A stretch of DNA of 64,000 nt from Plectosphaerella cucumerina (lineage: Eukaryota; Ascomycota; Sordariomycetes; Glomerellales; Plectosphaerellaceae): NCBI GenBank assembly GCA_020746995.1, contig JAGPXD010000003.1:1984001-2048000 (forward strand), in the 5' to 3' direction. The notes beneath the pieces are model-generated. The model saw only the letters and a list, made by a program, of their open reading frames with translations. It had not been told where the DNA came from and searched no databases. Shown piece after piece: positions 41,354-50,587 of this stretch; the first letter of the stretch is position 1, and every line of letters starts with the position of its first letter. Position numbers and translations under genes: made by a program.

Positions 41354-43041
41354 ATGGATCACGAGAAGAACATGGACTCCAAGGCAGAGGCGGCCTTCGT
41401 CGAGGATGTCGCCACAAGGGTTGACCATGACATGAGCGCCTGGCAGTGCATCAAGCGGAACCCAAAGGCAGTGTTCTGGGTGTTGTATGCAAACAGTATG
41501 ACCCCCTGAAGACCCTATCTTCGTTCCTCGACTGACTCTCTGAACCAGTCGGCTCTACCCTCGTGGGTTACGAGAACCTCGTCCTATCAGTCTGCCTGGC
41601 CATGCCAGCCTTCCAGTAAGTTTTGACAACTGACACACTCTGCCCTCTCCCTGCTGACTCTTGCTTTCCCGCAGGATGAAGTTTGCAGTCGACGTCGGCG
41701 ACGAGCTCATCATCCCCGCCTTCTGGCAGGCGGCTTGGAACGCCTCCTTCAACGTGATGCAGCTGGTCGGGTCCATGGCGGCCGGTTTCGTCCAGGACGC
41801 CTTTGGCAGACGCGCGGGCTTTTTGATGGGCATCATCTTCATGACGGCTGGCATCGCCACGGCGTACCTGTCCGAATCGGCTGCGCACTTCCTCGGAGCC
41901 AAGATCATCACGGGCTTCGCCGTCGGGGGCGTCCTGACCACCACGCAAACCTATGTCTCTGAGATGGCGCCCATGCCCATGCGTGGCATTGCCCTGTCTC
42001 TCAACATTGTCATGATGGTCAGTTCCTCGCTACCACTCCCCTCACCTGTCCTCGTCTGACTTGTGGCTACAGAACCTCGGCTTCCTCATCGCCATCTCCA
42101 GCACCTTCTCCCGCATCTCCATCATGCACCCCTCCGCCTTCCGAGTCATCTTCGCCGCCGCCTGGGTCTTCCCAGGCCTTCTCGCCATCGGTCTCCCCTT
42201 CCTCCCAGAGTCCGCCTACTGGCTCGTCGGAAAGAACAGACAAGCAGACGCCGCCGTGGCGCTGAGGAAGATATCCGCTGGATACGAGGACATCGATGCC
42301 CGTATCGAGCACATTCAGGATACGGTCGACGCCGAGCGCCTCCAGTCGGCCGACAAGGGCTCCTTCGTCGAATGCTTCCGCGGAGGCAACTGGCGCAGAA
42401 CAAGAATTATCCTCGCCTGCATGTACCTCCCCCAGGTCGCCGGCGCCGTCCTCGCCTCCAACGCCCCCTACTTCCTCAACCAGACCGGACTCAGCAGCAG
42501 CACCGTCGTCATCCTGATGCAGGCCGGCTGCGGCGTGTCCATCGTTTCCTCGCTCCTGAACATTGTGGCCATGATGCGGTTCCGCCACCGGCCTCTCCTC
42601 TTCTTCGGCTTCGGCGTCTGCGTCGTCCTCTACCTGGTCATGGGCGTCGCTGCCTGTCTCCGCCAGTCCAAGGCATCGCTCATGGTGATCGGCTTCGCGC
42701 TCCAGGGCCTGTCCATCTCCTTCGGTCCCCTCGTTGGGTGCGGATATGCCATCGCGGGAGAGGTCTCGGCCGTCCGGCTGAGGGCGCAGTCGCAGGGCAT
42801 CGCCTTTGGATGGCAGGCGCTCGTCAGCACGGTGTGGACCATCGCGCTGCCGTACATGTTCAACAAGGACCAAGCCAACATGGGTGGTCACATTGGCTGG
42901 GTCTTCCTCGGTATGGCTCTCCTTATGGGCGCCATTGTGTACTTTGATGTTCCCGGCACGAAGGGTAGGACCTTCCACGAGCTGGACAAGATGTTTGAGC
43001 AGAAGATCCCGGCGAGGAAGTTTGAGGCTTACCGTTTCTGA
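41354..43041 (+). CDS. MFS sugar permease, alpha-glucoside/hexose type
   Basis: Four exons, 41354-41495, 41549-41615, 41675-42017 and 42073-43041, give 506 residues with about 12 membrane segments. After a polar head (1-38), TM1 starts at FWVLYANIGSTLVGYENLVL. Sugar-porter motifs are DAFGRRAGFL between TM2 and TM3, PESAYWLVGKNRQADAAVAL after TM6 and AGEVSAVRLRAQSQG in the second half. The C-terminus has KGRTFHELDKMFEQKIPARKFEAY, the usual sugar-porter tail. The start is chosen at GAGATGGATC; an upstream frame extension lacks an ATG in good context. It shares a promoter with the GH78-like enzyme and probably imports that enzyme's substrate. It is related to, but clearly distinct from, the first permease at 23-25 kb. 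Confidence 0.88.
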
Positions 43042-43304
43042 GCGGAGATTTCAGTTGGAGTTTAGGCAGTCACAAGGTAAAACCTGGCCTGTAGCGTCCA
43101 AGACATGGCTGTGAAATCAATAAGCAGACTTTGATTCAAGCGCTGTTACGCCTCCTCACAATCTGAAGCAACATGAGGGGAGGGGCTGTCCAAATTGCGC
43201 CCAGTGATGTCGAAAGTCCGGCCGTCCCCATAATCCCATATAAGTACAATGATACAGCTTGAAATACACGACCACGCACTAGAGTCCTTGGAGCAAGGTC
43301 GCCC
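43042..43304. terminator. Convergent 3' region, permease / FMP25
   Basis: 263 bases between two convergent stops, holding both 3' ends. AATAAGC-like signal near 43120 is a possible polyadenylation signal for the permease; weak evidence only. Confidence 0.35.
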
Positions 43305-45083
43305 CTATGCCGCCGAGTACACAGCCGTCACGAAGCGGCCGCACTCGATCTTCTGTTCCAGCGTCGCCTTCCGCCCCTTGCCATCCTCGCCAAGCCTCAC
43401 CGTCTTGCGAGGCGTCAGCTGAAGCCGGTGGAAATCACTGACCGCGCCACCATCCAGGGCGCCGATGTAAGATGGCGCGTTCAGATTGTTGCGCTTGCCG
43501 GTGCCCAGCTGGTAGTGCTCGTTGCCGCCCCAGAGAAGCACATCGGCGCCCCAGTTTGTGTCGTTCTCCGAGGAGCGGTTCGATGCGGCGGTCCGAGTGA
43601 CGTTGTGCATGGTCGCCGCGGCGTGCGTGGTACCGACGGAGATGTTGGCCAGGCGGATGGGGACCATCTTGTTGGCCTGTTCGTCAAACTCGAACAGCGC
43701 CGAGAGGGCCTTGATCTTGGTGGGGCTAGGAGTGACGTGCGTCCACCTGCCGGTGCCGAGGGAGCCGTAGATGCCGCTGCCGCAGGCCCAGGTGTCGACG
43801 GTGACCGAAGGCATGCGTTTCGAGGGCACAAGCTCGGTGGACGTGGATTGGAAGCCGGGCTGGCTCGCGTCGACGGTGAAGAAGGTGTTCAGGCCGCCGG
43901 CAGCGACCGACGTCACCTTAGGGACGAGACCAGTGTTGGCGTACAGCTGCGCGACGGGGATAAGTGTGGGAACATCGATGGTCCTGAATCCGCCCTCGGG
44001 CTGGATTCCCAGCTGGCCGTTAATGTTGTCGCCAAAGGCAAAGATCTTGCCGTCCTTATCCAGAGCCACAGAGTGATGGTCTCCGGCGGCGATGCCGGTG
44101 ATGTGGAAGCCCTTGAGGCTGAGAAGCTCATGAGGCTGGTCGAAAGGACCCTTGGGCCGTGTCGTCCAGGTCAGGCCCGGGACACCCATCTGGCCCTTAG
44201 AAGGAAACTCGTTGGTGCTGGATGCTGCGGAGAAGACCCTGCCCTTGGAGGTCATGAGAAGACAGTGCTGCAGTCCGCTCTTGACATCGACGACCCTCTC
44301 ACCCCAAGCAAGGTTGCCGGGGGTCAAGTTCCGCACGCTCGCGGCCGGCAGAGGGCCAGCTCCAGAGCTCCAGAAGGGGACCCAAGAAGATGTCGCCGCG
44401 GGAGCGTTGGGGCCCTGGTCCTCTCGAGACGCCGGGACCGAGTAAACGGACCCGTTCGATGCGAGGGCAATCACACGCTCGTCGGACACAGTGATCTTGA
44501 CAATGTCCTTGCCCTTGAGAGTCTCGATGGGCGTGGGGTCGTCCCTGGAAAAGCCTAGACCCCACTGGACCAGGTCTCCCTTTTCTGTGACGGCGGCGCC
44601 GAACTTCTCGGTGAGTTTGATGTCCCTCAGGATCTGACCATCAAAGTAGGCAATCCTCCGCGGCAGCTTGATGTTCGCCTCCTTGGCATCGGGGTCGATG
44701 ACCTTCCCAACATTGGAGCCCCAGGCGTAGACGCCGGGGTTTTCCCAGCTCTGCCGGACCTGGAGATGTTGAGAGCTGATGAGGTCCCTGTTCCCCTCCT
44801 TGGTAGTCGGGTGCGCCCTCTCCTTTTCAAACTCAATCTCGGCCTTCTGGTAGACGATTTCCGGCTTGACCTCCTCCTTGAGGAAGAGGACAGGATAGAA
44901 GTAGTATCCGGCGGCGGATGCGGCAAACACCGCAAGGAGGGCGAGCGGCTTACCGCCTCGGCCGCGGGGTGGCTGGCGGCGGGGAGGTTGTGGGCGGGCG
45001 GCGTGCCTGGTGATCTGCCGCGACGCCCTGGGGATGGCGGCCAGGGGCTGAGTGCGCCGGATAGCGCCTTGGAAGGAACTCAT
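43305..45083 (-). CDS. FMP25: Mitochondrial RCC1-repeat protein FMP25
   Basis: Single-exon minus-strand gene, 592 residues. The N-terminus (about 1-48) is Arg/Pro/Ala-rich without acidic residues, a mitochondrial targeting sequence. One membrane span follows (LALLAVFAASAAGYYFYPVL). The rest is a seven-bladed RCC1-type beta-propeller with repeats such as NPGVYAWGSNVG, GDLVQWGLGFS, HHSVALDKDGKIFAFGDN and DVLLWGGNEHYQLGTGKRN. Yeast Fmp25 sits in the inner membrane and assists assembly of the Rieske protein into complex III. The targeting, span and RCC1 order fit that family rather than nuclear RCC1. The stretch from about 395 to 475 is partly degenerate in repeat pattern. It converges with the permease across a 263-base gap holding only 3' sequence. 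Confidence 0.85.
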   Translation of the reverse strand: MSSFQGAIRRTQPLAAIPRASRQITRHAARPQPPRRQPPRGRGGKPLALLAVFAASAAGYYFYPVLFLKEEVKPEIVYQKAEIEFEKERAHPTTKEGNRDLISSQHLQVRQSWENPGVYAWGSNVGKVIDPDAKEANIKLPRRIAYFDGQILRDIKLTEKFGAAVTEKGDLVQWGLGFSRDDPTPIETLKGKDIVKITVSDERVIALASNGSVYSVPASREDQGPNAPAATSSWVPFWSSGAGPLPAASVRNLTPGNLAWGERVVDVKSGLQHCLLMTSKGRVFSAASSTNEFPSKGQMGVPGLTWTTRPKGPFDQPHELLSLKGFHITGIAAGDHHSVALDKDGKIFAFGDNINGQLGIQPEGGFRTIDVPTLIPVAQLYANTGLVPKVTSVAAGGLNTFFTVDASQPGFQSTSTELVPSKRMPSVTVDTWACGSGIYGSLGTGRWTHVTPSPTKIKALSALFEFDEQANKMVPIRLANISVGTTHAAATMHNVTRTAASNRSSENDTNWGADVLLWGGNEHYQLGTGKRNNLNAPSYIGALDGGAVSDFHRLQLTPRKTVRLGEDGKGRKATLEQKIECGRFVTAVYSAA

Positions 45084-45540
45084 TGTGTGTGAGTATATTC
45101 GAGTCTGCCGATGTGACGGCTATACCAACACATCACAGGCTGTAAAGTTATGTCGTGGTTGATGCGGAATGATCCGGGATGATGGTAGTGTAGTGGTGAA
45201 GGTGAGGGTGAGTGAGGAGGCCAAGAACAGTCGTGAGGTCACCAAATCTTTGCAGCTGCTTCAGCACTGCACCCGCCGAGCATTTGCTGATCCCTGCCAG
45301 TGCTTCTCACTGGCAGGGAGTCCGTGCATGACCCCCATAACGGGATGTGCCCCGCAGAGAGAAAGCCCCATCCGCGAATGATCGTTTGACGATTGGAGAT
45401 CGTGTGGATCACACCTCCTGGAAGCTCTGGGAGCTCAAGTTTGCCGTCTCTTCAGGTGACAGTGTGACAAGGTCGGGACCTTCAAACTGAGGCTTGTCAC
45501 TCAAGCACAGCACAGCATATCTCTCACCACTTCTCTTGCC
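45084..45540. promoter_or_regulatory. Promoter region of FMP25
   Basis: About 460 bases upstream of FMP25, divergent from the uncertain coding segments that follow. Contains CCCTGCCAGTGC and its near inverted copy CACTGGCAGGGA around 45291-45320, a hairpin-forming inverted repeat. No other element recognised. Confidence 0.5.
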
Positions 45541-45869
45541 ATGGCGTCTGGGTCCGTTGTGGCAGTCGAGGGCAGCCCATCCCCGACAAGTGGGACGCTC
45601 GACCTCGACGTTGTGCTGAGCTCAGAGGCAAGACTACTCACTGCCGTACGTCACCCAGGACGCTGTAGACAGACTGGCACCGGCACCTCGCGGTCCTTAA
45701 CAGGTCCCAGTGTTTGCCCTTGCATGAGTACTCTCGTCCTCGCATCGATATGCGATCATGTCTCGACAATGAGCCCATCCTCGTTTCTGACTTGAGCGCG
45801 ACATCCGTAGTCACAGAACTGCGTGACGAGTTCGACGCGATCTCGTCGTGCAGCCTAGGCGACAGCTAG
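45541..45869 (+). CDS. Uncertain small gene or gene fragment upstream of COG3
   Basis: An ATG at 45541 in good context (CTTGCCATGGCG) opens 35 codons, MASGSVVAVEGSPSPTSG and onward to LSSEARLLTA. A GTACGT donor at 45646 and a CAG acceptor at 45708-45710 would join to a second exon reading CLPLHEYSRPRIDMRSC, NEPILVSDLSATSVVTELRD and a TAG at 45867-45869 (87 residues). A further open, protein-like stretch begins after CTAG at 46037 (SLGDVGNEDLAGQFEGG, later ELYDKAYRTRYVASAVSRHL) and may be a third exon, but I cannot find a clean donor for it. I recognise no family. This could be a real short gene, a pseudogene or chance. Confidence 0.3.
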
Positions 45870-46303
45870 GCGGTGCACGATGACAGTGCCCGGTCTTTGA
45901 AAGATTGCCCCAGGGTCCGAACAGGCTCCAGCCGTACAGGTAGGAGCTCAACAACATCGAGCAAGCTGACAGGAAAGACCTGCAACCTGGTATGGAATAC
46001 ACTCAAACCTCTCAACTTGATTATTCAATCCTCCTAGTTCACTCTTTCGCTGGGAGATGTCGGCAATGAAGATCTGGCTGGTCAATTCGAGGGGGGACTT
46101 GAAGTTTCGAGCTTCGAGTTCGGCGGACAGAATACGGCCCCACCAGTCGACCCCCCCGAGCTGTACGATAAGGCTTATCGAACCCGATACGTAGCATCCG
46201 CAGTGTCGCGACACCTCACCAAAGGTACCGAGGAACGCTGGAAGCACCTCCGCGAACATCGCCATCGTGACATTGGCGGTGCGCTATCGTCCCCTCGAAC
46301 GCC

Positions 46304-48865
46304 ATGTACGAAGACGCATGGTACAACTTCGTGCCCGAGGTGGCCAAGAAGCCGCCGACGGGCGGCGACAGCCAGAGGCCCGGCCACAGACGCAAGGAAT
46401 CATTGCTCCAACAGCCCAACGTTCGTCACGCCCTCTCTTTCCCGGCCGCATCCCATCCCGCGATCGACCGCTGACGACGTCTCCAGGGCCCGCAGATTTC
46501 TGAGCCGGCCGTGCCACTCGGGAGCCTACTGGAAGAGCTCGAAGACACCAACACACCCCCAGAGCCCAGCCTACCCCGCCGTGCCAGCTCGTACTCCGAC
46601 TTCTACCACGTGGTGCAGACACAGCTGGCCAAGGATTCCCAGAAGAAGCGAAACAAAGATGGAGGGAAGAGGAGGAAAGACAGGTTCCGAGATGCCCTGG
46701 ACCTCAAGGGCGAGGCTGACGCCGCTCTTCCCGCGCGCCCGCCCGCATTGGAACAATACGACGAGCAGCTACTCGAAGCCAGCCAGCAAGAATACCTGTT
46801 CGTCACGACGCCCCTCATCTACTAAGGCGACCCGGAGCTCACGAATTCTCTTATAGTGTCTACGAGGACCAATTGATGCTCACCGAGCGCCATCTGGACG
46901 CTCTGATCGACGACACAAACGCCTCGCTCGAGCTCCTGACGACATTATCGAACTCCTTCAAGGCTGTCGAGACCCAGACCACGTCTTTCAAGGCTCAGTG
47001 CGAAGATCTCATAGAAGAGCAGAAGCGGCTGCAAAAGCTCGCCGACGACGTGGGCACAGACCTCCACTACTATGCCTACCTCGACAACGTGACGAGGCGT
47101 CTCAATGCCCCTGGAGCAGGCCGCCTCGCCGACGATGAGGGGTATGGCGAAGTGCTGGAGCATCTCAACTCGTGCATTGACTTCATGGCGAAACATGTAA
47201 GTCGGAAGCACCCACGAGGCTGGCCGGCCATACAATGCTGACATGGAGAGTAGCCCACATACCGCGACGCTGAGTCGTACCTGGCGAGATACGAGGCCCT
47301 GCTTACAAAAGCGCTTCATCTGCTCGAGGTAGCCCTGCAGGCCAAGATGGATGGTATATCCTCCGAGATTGGGCCACAGATTGCCGGTACAAAGTCGGAA
47401 GCCACGCGGCATGCGCTCGCATACGGCCGCTTTGAAGAGATGATCTGCGACTCGTTCTCGCTGCTGCCGAATATCCAGAAAGTCGTCTTGAGCGTGTACG
47501 ACGAGTACGGTCAGGCGGTGACGGGTGGTATCGCCCGTGATATCTATGCGAACACGACGAACAACATGCTGTCGTCGTACCTGAGTATCAGGGACAGGGA
47601 CCTCAAGCCCATTGTGCAGCACGATGTCGACGAGTTCAAAAAGGAGGTCAAGGAGTCATCTGCAGAGACGGCATGCAGGAATCTCATCAAGCAGACCTTT
47701 GAGAGGGCTTTTAACGAGAACAACCTGCTCACCAAGATCTTCGGTCTGGATCTGCAGTGGAGCTCTGATGCCGGGTCCGCCTACACGGCGCTGAAAGTGA
47801 ACCAGAGGTCTGCGGCGAACCCGGTCAACCTGATCCTGCTGGCGACCTACCTCCAGACAACGCTACAGTCGACAAACCTCAAGACTATTTGCAGTGTTGT
47901 GGCCTGGCTCATGAACGAGTACTTGGTGCTCGACTACGAGGAGGAGGAGTCGCCATTCGCAAGGCAATGCAGAGAGCTGAGCGCGAGACTGCTGACGGAG
48001 CATCTCTGGGTCTTCACCGACACAGCCTTTGATGCAGAGATCACCAAAACCATATCCAAGACGGCAATCAAGGACGACGCGCTGAAGATCAACCCCGTGG
48101 TCGGCGGCGTGTCTTCATCCAATGCGTATCAGCCGGTCAAGCAGGCGCTAGAGCTGCTGGTCATGTACGACCAGACGATGCCAAAGGAACGGAGCGTAAG
48201 TGTCTACCTTCAGATACATACCAAACGCTTCATACAATACTGACTCTCCACAGCAAAAGAACAGCCAGGTGATCTTCAAGATTGTCCGCGAAACGATCAA
48301 CGTCTTGCAGCGCGCCGAAACACGTATCAAGTCGCTCAAGGGAGCCGCGGATCCGGACCTCTTCATGGTCAAGAACCTGCTTATCATCAAAAACGAGCTG
48401 GTCGGTCTCGAAATTGGCGACATTCGCGGCGACGGCGCGACGGGCATGCAACACTTTGGGCAAATCTGGGACACGCTGAGTCCGCAAAACTGGTACAACT
48501 ACTTCACCAGCGTCATAGGCGGCGTGGGCTCGATCGGGTCGTCGTTCTGGGGCTCTTCAGCATCAACAGCCACAGTCACAGCCAAGACGCTAACGGTGGA
48601 AGACATGAGCGAGCAGCTCGACGAGCTGCTGCGGCAATCGATCGTGGCGTTCACGCAGCGCTGGGGCAAGTTGATGAACGAGGCCAAAGCGAGGAAGGCG
48701 GGCGTCAAGCCCATCGGCAAGGTCGAGAAGGAGCTGGAGGAGGTGCTCGCGACGGCGTTCAGCAACCAGCCCGAGGTAATCGGCAAGCTGCACGAGGCCA
48801 TTCAGATGAGCGCGCAGGCGCAGGAGCAGGCAGACGGGGAGAAGAAGGGCGCAAGGCGGTACTAG
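46304..48865 (+). CDS. COG3: Conserved oligomeric Golgi complex subunit 3 (COG3/Sec34)
   Basis: Lobe A subunit of the COG tether, which captures retrograde intra-Golgi vesicles and keeps glycosylation enzymes in place. Five exons, 46304-46420, 46487-46797, 46857-47196, 47254-48195 and 48254-48865, give 773 residues. The first exon reads MYEDAWYNFVPEV. Exon 2 may instead begin at 46496 using the next in-frame AG, dropping GPQ. The N-terminal coiled coil, QQEYLVYEDQLMLTERHLDA and TTSFKAQCEDLIEEQKRLQK, is the Sec34 signature. The helical CATCHR body follows (YARDIYANTTNNMLSSYL-like region, LATYLQTTLQSTNLKTICS). The C-terminal end has a Lys/Glu-rich helix. The gene is in a tether-rich neighbourhood with RINT1/TIP20 2 kb away. 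Confidence 0.92.
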
Positions 48866-49377
48866 GAGTTCAATCGTGGACTGTATGTCCCCCTTGGAAT
48901 GTCGCGATTTCGGTGTGACAGTTGAGGCACACAGCACACCGCAAATTCAAGCACGCCATTATCGGCGTCATTTGCGCGCCCCCACCATCCCTGTCCGACG
49001 TGGAGTCCCTGCAGCTTTCCCGCCATTTTTCTGGCCCGAGCTCCCATCTTGCGCTGATAACGGCTCGCGCCCCCGACGCCGGCACGCCGCCCTTTTGTGA
49101 TTTCGACAACTTTACTCACACAAAATCGAGACCTGGGGCATTCCCGAACGCTCAATTGCCTCTGTCGCTCTTCTCTCTCGTCGCGCGACACCAGATAACC
49201 CGACGAAACTCTCGAACAAACGTGCTACCGTGGCCGGAAAGGGACCGGAGCGGGGTGCCTGATAAGCAACTGGGGACGGATCGCACCCGATTCTCGCTCG
49301 GTCACACAAGCCGAATCCCCCAACTCCAACCTCTCCCAAGTCAACAACGACACAGCTCCCTCCCTCCCACCAGAACA
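48866..49377. promoter_or_regulatory. Promoter and leader of the mitochondrial carrier gene
   Basis: About 510 bases between tandem genes. The last 100 bases are a C/A-rich leader into the start at 49378. No specific element recognised. Confidence 0.5.
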
Positions 49378-50371
49378 ATGGCTTCCTCCGTCGGCGCAGA
49401 GGTTCACGCCGCTGAGCAGGCCCCGGCCGGCGGTGCTCTTCAGACCGCCAAGGATCTCTTCTCCGGCGCCGCGGGCGGCATCACCCAGGTCCTCGTTGGT
49501 TCGTGACGCCGTCCTCCCTTCCCGTGCGCAACCCCAGCTGACCATAACCCCTCCAGGCCAACCTTTCGACATTGTCAAGGTCCGCCTCCAGACCTCGACG
49601 GCTCACAACTCCGCCCTCGAGGCCGCCACGTCCATCTGGAAGAACGAGGGCCCCCTCGCCTTCTACAAGGGCACCCTGACACCCCTCCTCGGCATCGGCG
49701 CCTGCGTGTCCATCCAGTTCGGCGCATTCGGAGCCGCCCGCCGCCACTTCGAAGCCTCCAACGCCGCCGCCCACCCCCTCGGCAACCCCGCCCTCAGCTA
49801 CACCCAGTACTACGCCTCGGGCGCCTTCGCCGGCGTCGCAAACTCGGTCATCTCGGGCCCCATCGAGCACGTCCGCATCCGCCTGCAGACCCAGCCCCAC
49901 GGCGCCGCCCGCCTCTACTCCGGCCCCCTCGACTGCGTCCGCAAGCTCTCCTCCCACGGCGGCGTCCTCCGCGGCCTCTACCGCGGCGAGGCCGTCACCA
50001 TCCTCCGCGAGGCCCAGGCCTACGGCCTCTGGTTCCTCTCCTTCGAGTACCTCATGAACGCCGACGCCGCCCGCAACAAGATCGACCGCCGCGAGGTGCC
50101 CTCCTGGAAGGTCGCCTTCTACGGCGGTCTCGCCGGCGAGGCCCTCTGGCTCGGCAGCTACCCGCTCGACGTCATCAAGAGCAAGATGCAGACCGACGGC
50201 TTCGGCGCCTCCCAGAAGTACGCCAGCATGCGCGACTGCTTCGCCCAGACCTGGCGCGCAGAGGGCGCTCGCGGCTTCTGGAAGGGTATCGGCCCCACGC
50301 TACTGAGGGCCATGCCCGTCAGCGCCGCCACCTTTGCCACCGTCGAGCTGACCATGAGGCTGATCAGCTAG
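49378..50371 (+). CDS. Mitochondrial inner-membrane carrier, YMC1-like
   Basis: Two exons, 49378-49498 and 49557-50371, give 311 residues. Three repeats of the mitochondrial carrier fold are marked by PFDIVKVRLQ (split by the intron just before it), PIEHVRIRLQ and PLDVIKSKMQ, each at the end of an odd-numbered helix. The matching motifs GPLAFYKGTLTPLLGIGACVS and GARGFWKGIGPTLLRAMPVS close repeats one and three. The LGIGACVSIQFG sequence after the first repeat resembles the YMC1/YMC2 and carnitine/ornithine branch. Yeast Ymc1 has been linked to glycine, glutamate and oleate-related metabolism; substrate here is undetermined. Codon use is strikingly C-rich at third positions, suggesting high expression. 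Confidence 0.88.
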
Positions 50372-50587
50372 GCGGGAGGCAATGTTGGGAGAAAGGGGAA
50401 GTGCACTTGGGACGGAGTTTCGGGGCCATGTTTCACACACGGATGGGCGCGAAGACAAAAACGCATCTGGCGGGCTTGAGCCTGTCTATATTTCAACATA
50501 TACGGCGTACATATTTTGATTTTATTCTCATTGGCAAGGCACCCGCCATGTGACCATCGTTTTCTCATAAATCTAGCGTGTTCCAGT

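Noticed and set aside
42067..42978. 303-codon open frame opposite the second permease
   Set aside because: Antisense shadow of permease exon 4, composition typical of reverse reading of C-ending codons.
43428..44558. 376-codon open frame opposite FMP25
   Set aside because: Antisense of the RCC1 repeats; no domain and no start context.
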